From: Larimichthys crocea
Lineage: Eukaryota; Chordata; Actinopteri; Sciaenidae
Assembly (NCBI RefSeq): GCF_000972845.2
Contig: NC_040013.1
Location: 10,070,061-10,134,060 of the forward strand
DNA length: 64,000 nt
Direction of reading: 5' to 3'
The position numbers and the translations under genes were made by a program. Each line of letters starts with the position of its first letter. Position 1 is the first letter of the stretch. Of this stretch, positions 52,800-64,000 are shown one piece after another. Below the pieces are notes generated by a model that was not told the origin of the DNA, made no database searches, and saw only the letters and a list, made by a program, of their open reading frames with translations.

Positions 52800-55700
52800 A
52801 GCCAATATTAGCCCATCACAGACATATCACTACTGGTGTATATGCTATCCGATATGCGCAGATATGAAGTATTTTGCAGTATGTAATGCATACTTGTCTA
52901 CAAACTGACTTGGCTAATAAGCTACGGCAGCTTTCTCTACTTTGGGCTCTCCAGCTATCCATTTACCAGCATCATCAGCTGTATTTCTATTTCTATTTCA
53001 CAAATGTATGTATTAGAGTCCAAAAGTTTTTTCAAGGGGCAATTGTGTGTCTTTTCATTCGAGATCAGATGGGAAATGGGGAGAGACGGCAACAAAAGCC
53101 TCTGGTGAGAGTCAGGCCGAGGACGTTGTGGTTCATGGGTTGTGCCATAACCCCTCACACTTTCACATTTTAGCTGAACTTGCATTGAAAGTTGAACTTG
53201 ACCCAAAAAATCAGTGCGAAAGCAGCTCATCCCAGTGTCCCGGTGATGTCATGGCACCCAGTTGTGTTTGTCTCAGTTGCAGAGAAAACACATATACCTC
53301 CTGACCATATGGTGTCCTGGAAACATTCACCTTGGGCAAGTCCTGCGTTGACTCACAGATCACGTCAGACTACATATATGTGCTGTATTGTCCTTGTAAT
53401 GGGTCCCCCTCGGGCTGGGAGTGCTGGCAGAGACAGAACACCCTCCTGCTGTCTTTTCTTTCTTTACTTAATCCTCTTATAAATAGGCCAGTGTGTCTAT
53501 TTTACAGGCAATAAAGCAATGTGTTCTGACCATGTCAGTAAGGTTCTGGGGGTGAGCATGAGGGCGAAGGGTGTGCCATGGAGGCAAAGGTCTGGTGCTT
53601 AAGACAGTACAAAATGGATATCCACCTCTCTCCCACTTTGCGGTGTACTGTAGCTGTTATTTAGTTTTTTCTTCTCTCCTGTCTTCCCTCCTGTGGCGTT
53701 TAGATTGAGCCAAGATGAGCCTGAAACAGTGGGAAGATAAATGGGAATAGGGAGCCAGTGAAGGGGGGAAAATGGATTTATGTTGCACTGCTCATGGGGG
53801 CTTTCAGAAATTGTAGTTGTGCACCTTTTTCATAGATCGTTCCTTTGAGGCAAAGAGAAAGCGAGAGAGGAAGATGTGTTGACCTGGACCTCTCTTTCCA
53901 TGAAAGCATTACCTAGAAGCCCTTTGTTTTGGCCCACGAGACTACTTCTGCTCTTTCCAGCGAGGTTTATACCGCCAGCGATGGTGATCCGTGAATCCAT
54001 CACATCATATTTTTGGGGGAAATATGTGAAGGATGAATAGAGAGATTCATGTTTACAGCTGGATTGTTTTATCCCGTCCTGCACTTCATTGACATGCAGG
54101 AGGGTTTAGGTGCCAGGAGGCATCTCAGCATTACTGCCGTGATTCATTTTGTGAGAAGAACATTAAGGAAATACCTTTCAAAGATAGAAATGTCCATGTT
54201 TCCTCGAGGTCATAGAGAAAAACAAACAAAAAAAGACGCAGACATGATGCTGGCAGAAAGAAACCCTCTCCTGTTTTGTCTGTGCTGAAGTTGAGCCCAC
54301 GGCTAAAATTCTTGTTTTTTTTTTTCTCTTCTCTGTCTCCTCATGTCTGCCTGGATGTGACCACGCCCATTCCCATCAAAGGTAAGCTTAAATAAATTTC
54401 CACTGCCACTGTTTCTGCAAAGCAGACACATTTAGTTTGAGGTCATGGGAAATGTCCAGCTTATTGCTTCACAGTAAGACCTGTAGCTGCAGTATCGCAT
54501 GACTGCTTAACCTTTTAAGCAAACCATCGACCAGTCGGATGGTAATGCTCTCATTGAGAAATGCTGACTTAGTTGGAATATATAAATGAATCTGAAATGT
54601 AATGTGAATTAAAACCGGACTTGAATTAAACTGCTTTTTAAACAGGAAAGAGGAAGCTCTTCCTCTGTGTTTATTTATAGACTAAATGAACTAGTTAGAA
54701 CAATGAGATTAAGTCATTTTTTTTGGTTGGATTAACTACAAATATGTATGCAAAAAGTTCTTATGAAAACCAGAAACATGCAACACGGTGAAACAAACTG
54801 ACGTATACTGCTGCAAATGACTGAATCAGATGGGCTGATGTAACAAAACGGTGTCAACTGGTAAGCTAGCACAGTAACAAGTCACTTGTCAATGCAAAAC
54901 AAAGCAATTATAGACAAGAGGGAGGCAACATCATTTCATGTGCAAATGAAGCAATGCAAAATGTAGTGGGGATGAATGAGTCTCTGCTTTGATTTGAGGC
55001 TTTTTGAAGACGCACTTTCTATTATATTCTGTCCCTCGTGTTGTTTTTGAAGACTGACACTTTGTTTGCAATGAAGTTGTTCATAGCAACAAATCAACAC
55101 TTATGCTAATAAGTGCTTAATGTTACGATGTTGGTCCAATTCCAAACATTTGGATTGTTTTTTTCCACGATTATATCTTTTTTTTTGTGTGTGTGTTAAG
55201 TATCTTATGATGACACATCAGCTTTAGACTGAGCTGCTGGCTCCATCCAGCAGTGAGTGCAGCTCAAAAGTCTGATCATATGTAGAAATCCTAGGCTTTA
55301 CAAAGTTAGGACTTAATGCGGGGTAAAAGTAGTTGATTGTATTATACAGAGCAAGTGTAGCTGATAAATTCAGCTGGGCCTTCATGTGGTTAAGATGAAT
55401 TAAGCATCAGCTGGCAGACAGACTCCAGTTTGCAATCTTGTGTTATGCATGAAGTGGCTGCCTATTCTTGGACAGACCACGTCTTCACTTCCATGACGTA
55501 AGACTGTCTTTAAGAGCCTCTACCACAGTTAAAATAGGTCAAAACATGCTCATGTGTCCATTAATATCTGGGCAGGTCGCCCAGTATAGCCTATATGTGG
55601 GGAAACACTAAATGCCTATATAGTGCAAGCTCTGTCTTCTCTGTATCTGAAAGGGAACCAGCCTGTATGAGGTGGGTAAAGATGGCAACCATTATGGGAC

Positions 55701-55882
55701 AGCAGCCATACCGCAGTCTCTCAGACGGGCAGGAGAAGTCAAACAGGAAACAGCATTGTCCAATCGTGCTTTAAGACTAGACAGGCTCTGACAGAAAGGC
55801 AGGGAGGGCTCCAGGTTCTCATACAGGTAATTGGCTGTCGGCATGGGGTACGACACAGCGTGAGACCAAATTCTTTATTCCA

Positions 55883-55921
55883 AACACACACACACACTCT
55901 TCCTCTTCCTCTTCCTCTCCT
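55883..55921. repeat. (CA)n followed by a (TCTTCC)n-like pyrimidine tract
   Basis: About eight CA units run into repeated CTCTTC triplet blocks. Simple sequence only. Confidence 0.85.
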
Positions 55922-56046
55922 TCACCTTTGAGAAAACGAACTTTAACAACAGCTGCTGCCCTGTGCCCAGTTAGTATTCACACACAGCCAAGCAAGCCAA
56001 TTAGTGGCCTTAGAGCGTATAATTGTGTGTCTGTGATTCTCTCTTT

Positions 56047-56047
56047 G

Positions 56048-56078
<31 letters not shown>

Positions 56079-56143
56079 TGGTGTGTGTGGTGTGTGTGGT
56101 GTGTGTGGTGTGTGTGGTGTGTGTGGTGTGTGTGTGTGTGTGT
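56047..56143. repeat. (GT)n with internal 9-bp minisatellite (GGTGTGTGT)n
   Basis: A GT run is interrupted by seven GG pairs at exact 9-bp spacing (56071, 56080, 56089, 56098, 56107, 56116, 56125), then returns to plain GT. A second plain (GT)n follows at 56315-56334. Confidence 0.95.
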
Positions 56144-56314
56144 AGGTGTCATTTCGTTAAGGCTCAGGGGGTCGCGCCACCTCCTGCAGTGAGGTGTCTC
56201 TCCCCCGAGTGTGAGTGACAGCATGCTTGGAGGGAGGCCATTGTGCCAGTCAGGCCTCACTGGTTCCCAATGCTGTTTACATTTAAGAGGAGAGGAAACC
56301 AGTATGTTGTCTTC

Positions 56315-56334
56315 TGTGTGTGTGTGTGTGTGTG
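56315..56334. repeat. (GT)n microsatellite
   Basis: About ten GT units, 170 bp after the compound GT minisatellite. Confidence 0.9.
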
Positions 56335-59300
56335 CAAACTGAGAACTGAGCAACCCATAACCCTCTTGTCACATTCCATAACTCGTAGAATTTTTTTATA
56401 TTAATTTGGTGAAGTTTATGGAGTTATTGCTTCTGTTTTATTCTGAAATATTATTTCTGAGGGTTTTGTAGGTCAAAAAAAGTTTTGTGTATCAAATGTT
56501 CATCATAGCGGTGGTGTGATGGATTTAAGGCTAAGACAAGTATGTACATCTACAGTCCTTATTTTGGATATATTATCCTCAGTGTAGTGTGGACTTGCCA
56601 GGGCAAACATTCTCTCCTTTACTATTCAGGAAGTGCCATAAAGAGAAGTGCTTCCTGTACTCAAGAGGAGAAAGCATCTATCCATTATGAGAGGAGAGAG
56701 AGTGAGCGGTGAAATAAATGTCTTGACAGAGACATCGGACTGCAGGACCCTCACATCATGGGATATTCTCACTTGAACAAGGTGGCTGAATGTGAACTGT
56801 TAGATATCAGCCTGTAATGCTTACTTTAAGTTTAAGAGCACTCAACATGATGATTTATGTGTTACATGAACTTTGTTTTTAAATTAAGTAAGGAAATACT
56901 CTGATCATAATGATATTGTGAGAAACCTAGTTTAGCTAATCGTTGCGATGAAAGAGTGTGATAAGCTCGAGAAGCACAGCTGGGAACATCTGTCTTTAAA
57001 AAAAACAACTAATTTCATTCTGCCGTGCTCCACAAAGATCACAGAGTGAACTCCATGTAACCATTGCATTTGGAGAAAATGAAAATGTATTCTTTTGGAA
57101 AATCGCTATTTCGTGGCTTTTATTGTCTATCCAAACCATGGACTGCTCTGCTAACTCGGTTATCTAGAGTAAAACACAAGTTCAAGTTTGCACAACTGCA
57201 TGTGTTTTTTTTTTTTTTGTTGTTGTTGTTTTTCTTTTTGGCACAATTCATTTACAAAAACCACCATTCTTAAAGTGAATAAATCAACACCAGTTGGATC
57301 GATGTTCCCCTGAGTTCACAATAAAAAAAACATGATTTATAAAAAAAATTTTTTTAATGGGATATCTTATCAAAACAACCCAACATCTGTTTGATTGATC
57401 TCCCATGGAGTGCACGCGACAGAATGTGATCAAATAAACACTTCAGTCACAGCTCCCTACATGTCTATTTCCAATTACATGTTCATGTCATTGGAAAAAT
57501 TGGTCTTGTTTTGAATTCTAGCTTCTCCCATTTCTCATTTCATTTTTAAAAAAACAAGCACTTAAAGTGTTTTCTTCAAAATCATGTCTGTCTTCAACGG
57601 GTTGCTTTCATGGTGGCCACAAACTGTCTGTGCAGTACTTCACAGCTATGTGAGTTTGTCCATTCTTCTGTCCGGACAGGTCAGTTGATCCCTGGACTGC
57701 TTCATTACCAGTGCAGAGCATCCATGCACACTACAGACATTCAACAAATATTATTATCTCAAACCAAGTGAATCAAGTTGTTTTTATCTTCAGACCAGTG
57801 ACTGTTCTGAAAAGGAACCATGAATCTCCACTGAGCCTGAAGCGTAGAGGGGGGAGGGGGCTTTTGTTGGCTGGTCAAGATCACCGCAGGTCTAGCCGTG
57901 GTCTGTAACTCCATACACTGGCATCCTCATTATACCAGAGCCCTGAGCAGAAACAGACCGTCCAGATGAGAGCATGCTGTCAGTCTGATCCCCAGGACAC
58001 TCAAAGGCAAATAAACAGAAATATCAGCATGCATCACACACGATCTCCATTTTGTCTCTGTTTCTCTCCACATATCAATCTGAAGTTTTACCTCCCTCTT
58101 TTCCTGTCTCATTTCCTCCATTTCATCCAATTTCAGAAACATCTAACATGGACATTTGTAGAACAGATGTAGAGATGGATCCCAGCTGTAGTGTGTTCTT
58201 TTTTTTTTGGAGGTTTGATGAGTTGAAAGACAAATGCAACCCGCCTCTCTCACATTGGCCAACTCCATCATTGTTAGGTTCCTGGAAAGGTACAATGGAA
58301 AGAATGTTATGGAATTAGGATCAATTGTAATTAAGGTGGTTTTCCGGAGGAGATTATGATTATTCCTTTACCAGTGCAGCATGCAGACAGCGATCTGCCT
58401 ATTGTTGAAGTAAGACTTTAGGTTGTGTAGCTTGTTGATTAGTTTTTTGCAATATACGAAGGTGAAAGCTTACTGATAGCTTGGAGCCTTTATGTTGTTT
58501 GATCAGGAAGGTCGTACACTGGACCAGTTGTACCCACGTCTTAAACCCCTTTGTGTTGGCGTTTATCGGTCACACTTATCCCTAAGGAAGTCTGCCTTCC
58601 TGTCGTATCTCAGATCCTTGCTCACACCGTGTTAGTGTCTAGATGCCTATCAACAGTTACGGTACCTGGGCAAACACTCCAAGCAGCCACGACGTGGACA
58701 GACCAAACATTTCATTTCCTGTCCAGAGACCCCTAATCTACAGTGCATATGAGGTGCTGAGCCTGCAGTAATCTGGCTTTAGTTGATACAGCCAGAGTTG
58801 TCTTATTTCTTCCGTGCTTCCAGCGTGAGCACAAAGCTCTTTTCTCAACAGGCAGGTGTGAAGCGTCAGCGCGCTGAGCTGTTGAATTGTTCATAGAAAC
58901 AACATAATCACCTTGACCGTGTTCAGCTTAACCCGAGTGGGTGGAAACACGTCAAGTAGCACGTGTTGCCAAGTAACGCAGGCAATAAGTAGTCGTGTGA
59001 TTGTCCATAATAATGGTGGCTGGTAGTCTGGCACATTGTAACATTAAGATTTACAACAAAGGGATTTAGCAGACACTCCTATTATGAAGGAATTGTTTCA
59101 CAGATTATTCTTAATTGTTTTCCTCTTAAATTGATTCATATGTGCTCTGCTATATACTTGCATTAGTGTATCATTTATCCCTGCACTACAGCCAGCACCC
59201 ACCTACATAGTCTGTTAATGATTTACGACTAAATGGAAAACAGATTATACAAGAGACTACTAAATCAGATATTCATTCGACAGGTCTGGCAGTAAAAAAG

Positions 59301-59978
59301 AAGACATTAGCCATTTGCGAGTGATTTCTTTTTTCCTCATGCTTCTCCTCTCTTCAGCACTGTGGTTTAAAGTAGATGCAGCTCTCTCTATGCTAATGCA
59401 AACATTGCTTTCAAAGTTAAATGCTAAGCCTCACTGGGGGTCTGCCGCGTCCTGCCCATTCCTCTGTTATTCAAATAATCGGAGGTGCTGCAAATGTCAC
59501 GAACCCCCTACGGCACACACAGTCACCCCATGAGATTTTAAAAGTGGCACTTATGATGCAACGTCTTTTTGATATACTACACTACATGGCACATGTAAAT
59601 ACAAAGTGAGAATTGATGCATTTAAACCCCAAAGACAAATGCCTCCTAATGGTTTTGTCAAACTGTGCATAAAAAGACAGTGATGCATACACTCCTAAGT
59701 GTGTATGTGTAAAGACATTAAAACTCGAAAATGTTACTAGCTTAAATGGATATCTTTGCAGGTAGGCATACATAAACATTTGTCTTTGAGAACTTTCATT
59801 GATGCTGGGCAGTCTCGAAGGTCCTGTTAACACATGGCACTAAAATAATATTTTAAATGATCCAGTTACAAATGCACAGGTCTAAATCGAACTGTCAATT
59901 CACCTTAAAATACACTAAGAATAGAAGTCTAGTAAATACAGGAGTCCTCATGTGACATTTGAAGTGCTGATAGTATCA

Positions 59979-60197
59979 TTGTGTGTAGGATTTAGTAGCA
60001 CGTAGTGGTCTAGTTGCAGATTGCAACCACCTCGACTCGCTCTCTCCTTGATCGCGTGAAGGAGAAAGTCTCATTCTAACTACATTGATAATTATTTTCA
60101 GGTGATAAGACACTGGTGAAAACATAGTTGTGCGTATTCAATTTAATTTCTGCTGTATTCTGTAAATGGAGCCACCAGATCTTACATTGGACCTTTT
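59979..60197. mobile_element. Decayed MITE-like teleost repeat, second copy
   Basis: Starts TTGTGTGTAGGATTTAG and ends AGATCTTACATTGGACCTTT, the ends of the family seen at 18661-19060. The interior phrases TTATTTTCAGGTGATAAGAC and TTCTGTAAATGGAGCC are typical of the same repeat. It is shorter than a full copy and has lost parts of the middle. Confidence 0.65.
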
Positions 60198-63100
60198 TTA
60201 ACTGTGAATGGAAAAAAACAAAATTCTAAATACTGTTTATATGCCAAACAAGTGTTTTTCACTCCATGCTTGAAGTAAAACACCAGGTGTGTTTTTCAGT
60301 ATGTCACCTTGTAAATTAAGATTAAATCAAACAGATGGTCATTTATTGCACGTCTTAAGCAGATTCTGATGCCATCTGTGAGCTGCAGTCTCATCTGGGT
60401 CTAGACTTGAACTGAGTATATTTAGAGAGGATACCTGACCTGAACAAGGCATAGTAAACCTAAATAGAGTACAGAAATAAGGCAATCCCTGTTTTCTTGC
60501 TCTTCATGATGTGCAAATGGACCACATGCTGGCTTGCAAACATGACGACACAGAGTGTCTTCCATGATTAAAAGATAATACAACCTAATTATAATGGTTT
60601 GAGTTATAGATGTATGAAAAACATCCGTAACGATGTTGGAACGTCGCGCTCGCTGGCTCTTTACCTCTCATAATAGGATGCTTTTGATGTCAGATTTTAT
60701 TTAGATGACACAAACATTCTCATTAAGTGTGCAATTAGTTCCTTGTGTGTCTGCTCTGCTCTTCGTTAGATTGCTGTTGTTTGGAACTGGTTGTGTGTTT
60801 TGCATTAGCGAGGCTGAGGTATATTTGTCTGTTACTGTTTTATTATTGCCTTTCTCATACGTTCATTTTGATTATTATTTTGATTTTGAGGTAACCTTGA
60901 AAAGTTGTTAAAAGAATATAATCCCACTACAAAAAGTGCTGTGACATGCTTTTTGTTGTAGCTGATGCTGCTATCCCCTTTTAATCAAGCTTTTTTTCAT
61001 TATTGTTAATTTAAATAAAATACATCGCTGTGGTAATAAATCAGCACATACATCTGAAACCAATGAGCACTGTGGAAAATGAAACAAAGACATCTTTGCT
61101 CATCTTAAGACTATGTGTTTGCAGTATTGGAGATCTGCCACTCTCCCCTGGTGTTTATAGAGCCCAAAGATTCATAAAAACACACACACCTATGTGGTCC
61201 GCAGTCACAGGGTCCTTTCTGACGGCCGGAGAGACTCCACTGACTGCAGCTACAGTAGACGTCTGTCCAGAAAGGTTGTGGCTAATTAAACTGTGGTGAC
61301 TACACTGAGCTCACTTTGCAGAGCCAGCCAAGCTCTGCTAGGAAACCTACACCACAGAGTCGACCAGTCCTGGAAACAACCTGGTTGCCAGGTTTGTTTG
61401 ATTCCCTCCTGCCAGCGTCAACATCTGTGTGTGTTTGCGTGTGGGAGGAAGGGAGGGAGAGGTAGATATAGAGAGCCCGGGAGGCCACCCATGTCTTAAA
61501 TCCATTTTTCTAAAGGAAGGTTGACACACGCTGCCTTCTTTCCTTCTTTCCTTTCATGAACTTGTATGTCAAAGGTCTGGTGTTGTTTGTGTCTTTTGTC
61601 AGCTTCATTCAAGGTCAAGGCCTCAGGGTGCATTCACAGGGAACAAAAGCAACAAATACAGTTGCTCAGCTGAGGATATTGCAGATTTTGCTTTTTCCAG
61701 GGGGATGCAGGAAGCTTTTAAAAACACACTTTCAGAGGCCAGTGGTAGCTGGATTGTTAAAATGTGAGAGAGACAGCAACACAGAATGAGAATTTAATGC
61801 AGTCCTTATTGTACTCTGGAGTCTTTTTAAGTAACTGATAGAATTTGGCTCTTAAGAATGGGCATGTTCATCCATCCATCCATCATTAACTATTCCATCT
61901 TGTCGTCTCTGTAATCCGTCTCATTAGATCATGAAACTGATATCACCCTGACATAGGAATCTAATTTAAAACTTCTTTTTTAATTATCCTGCTTCAATAT
62001 ATTAGCAGTAGGATGTTGCAGCAGGAACGTGGCATTGAATTGACCTAGAATGAAATTGTAATACTCCAGGGATTGGTTTATCTCTCACAATCTCCTTCCC
62101 TCCACAGTGTGAGCTACAGACAGAGTAATGACTGAAGCAGACTCTCTTTTACAGCCTTCATGAAGCCGTCTGAATTTCTCTGGGTTTAATACAGACTCTC
62201 ACCAGAATGAATGAAACAAGCGTTCAGACCCTCCTGTTCATCTTATTTCATTTAATTCTGAAAATCGTCCCCTCTTTCTTCCCTCTTATCTCGGCTCACT
62301 TCCCTTCATGTTTGGTAGTTTGCCAGGGGGATTGTAGAGTGCCACCACATTCCTGTTTGGCACTCATGTCTGGACATAGCTGAGGAGGTGCAGGCATTAG
62401 CCAGAGCCGCCTGCAGAGAAGAGACCGGCACTGGCAGCCAAGGACTCTGTGCCCATCTGCTGCCAGCGCCAGCGAGAGAACTATCATTTATTACCTCCAC
62501 TGATGCGAAAAGCAGCTCCTGTCACTCTGGAGACATATTGTCCCGTCATTGCTGCACTCTGTAAGGTTTCCGCCCCAAGTCTGCATGTTTGGCTTCGGAT
62601 GGTGCAGCGGAGGTATGTTCCCCCCTTCTTTCTGTTTAATCCATCCAAATTGTCCGTCCTTGCAGATCATATTTCAGAAGGCGATTGGAAATAGCATCCC
62701 ACTTCTTCCCTCTGCTTTATCTCATATCTGTCATATTACTCCATCGAGGTGGCGTCTACAGGCCTACAGAGGAAGATTTAACAATGCAGCCAGCTTCAGT
62801 TCTCAAACTCCCACTTTCGAATTCAAAGCGGACTGTGTAGTCTGAAACATCTATCAGACGTGTGTTTAGCCTGGCTGCAAACTGCTGAGCTCCTCTGTTC
62901 CACTGTGACTTAATCTTCCATCTTTGGCTCATAATGCTGGAAAAATATTGTAGAGTGTGACCCCAGATGTTTAACATTACTGTTCCTTTATATTTAGTTT
63001 GATACTAAATCCTCTGTTAATTTTTGCTCATGCCCTTTGCAGGATAGTTATAGCACTTACTTGTGTAAACAGTTTGCATTAGGCTTTTGTGTCGGCCCGT

Positions 63101-64000
63101 GTGCAGACTCTTTGTTGTCTATGTATATGAAAAAAAACCTAAACATACGTAGAAGAAATGGCAGCCTTTATTCTCCACTGCTGCACTTTTCAGTGTTCCC
63201 TCTCAAAGTGGTGTCATTACTGGATTAGTGCCCAGTTTTTCAGGACCAAAGAGACAGGAACGACCCAACCTGCCTTACCTGAGTAACGCCTAATCCGCCT
63301 TAATCTAATAATTGCTCCCATATTCACTCTGTCTCATAAGAGCACAGCTGCAGGGGACGGCTGTGGCTCCAGATTGCTGTGCACCATGGGTAATAATACC
63401 CATGGTCCTCTTTCATGGCCAGGATCAGATCTGTGGCACCGCACTGGTTTTTCATCATCATCGTTTGGGCGTTCCAGACAAATTGCATAACCTCATCTCA
63501 GCACTTCTTTCTTTCCTCCGTGCCTGTCTTGATTTCTTTCTTGCTTGCTCTTGATTTCTTGTTTTCTTTCTTTCTTCCTTTCTTGTCAGCTCTTGCTTTG
63601 TCCTCAGCATACGTGGGTTTGCACAGAGATCCATTAGGCTGCCTGTGTTTCAACAGTCAGCCTTTTATGAGTGGGTGTTGAAAATCAGTGAGAGCTGGCT
63701 GTGCTCAGATGTCTCTATTTTCGATACAGCATGACAGTTCTGAAGGCTGGTGCAGAGGGACAGAGCAGCGGGGGGTGATGAGAGACGTGGCTCATATCTT
63801 CTCTGAAAGGCTTCTTCGTGTTCTGAAGCTCCATCTGTCGTAAAGCAAGCATATCACGCTCCGTGAAATGCCATTTAACATCACGCGATAACATGAAATA
63901 TCGCGCTTGAAGCTTTGACCTTTCATCCATAACTCTGGCATTCAAAGTCAACATTTGAAAGCTGTACTTTTTAAAAAATTCCTATTCATTCTGTTTAAAC

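Larger units (their letters stand above)
42027..64000 (+). other. Long non-coding stretch, probable first intron of downstream gene (part 2)
   Basis: About 22 kb with no exon that I can support. It holds one dispersed teleost repeat (45878-46230), several GT/CA and poly-A tracts, a pair of overlapping open frames at 52277-52799 of unknown origin, and a decayed TIR repeat at 59979-60197. If the island at 23.1-23.8 kb starts ptk7, its next exon lies beyond base 64000. Confidence 0.5.

Noticed and set aside
55928..56353. Val-Cys and His-Thr repeat open frames on both strands
   Set aside because: Translation of the GT minisatellite at 56047-56143, not protein repeats.

Overview
The window is vertebrate nuclear DNA, almost certainly from a ray-finned (teleost) fish. 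The evidence is a split gene with GT-AG introns, low coding density, many microsatellites, and copies of interspersed repeats that I recognise as common in teleosts. I cannot name the species. There is no bacterial-type gene, CRISPR array, rRNA or tRNA that I can support.

Left part (about 1-21,400): one complete plus-strand gene for a kinesin light chain, best matched to klc4. A GC-richer segment at 60-490 looks like the promoter and a non-coding first exon. Fifteen coding exons from 4562 to 20008 join in frame into a protein of 631 residues (630 if an alternative acceptor is used). Order: N-terminal heptad coiled coil for heavy-chain binding, an LFP-acidic autoinhibitory motif, six TPR repeats for cargo binding, and a Ser/Arg-rich tail. 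A 9-nt candidate microexon, a tandem acceptor, paired in-frame donors and a possible alternative last exon suggest that the linker and tail are diversified by splicing.

Middle (about 21,400-23,800): a short intergenic gap with an (ATCT)n microsatellite, then a CpG-rich island at 23,100-23,790. It has the look of a promoter plus first exon on the plus strand. From the human gene order (KLC4 followed closely by PTK7 on the same strand) I infer that this is the start of ptk7. The coding part visible here is very short, so this is tentative. The minus strand of the same island has an open frame with a clear transmembrane-like stretch, which is the competing reading.

Right part (about 23,800-64,000): about 40 kb with no exon that I can support, consistent with a very long first intron of the downstream gene. 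It holds microsatellites, decayed non-autonomous transposons and one recognisable dispersed teleost repeat. It also holds a 10-N assembly gap at 36,689, followed by a 2.4-kb direct duplication (36,808-39,216 and 39,585-42,026). The two copies differ largely by one-base insertions and deletions, which points to a possible assembly artefact.
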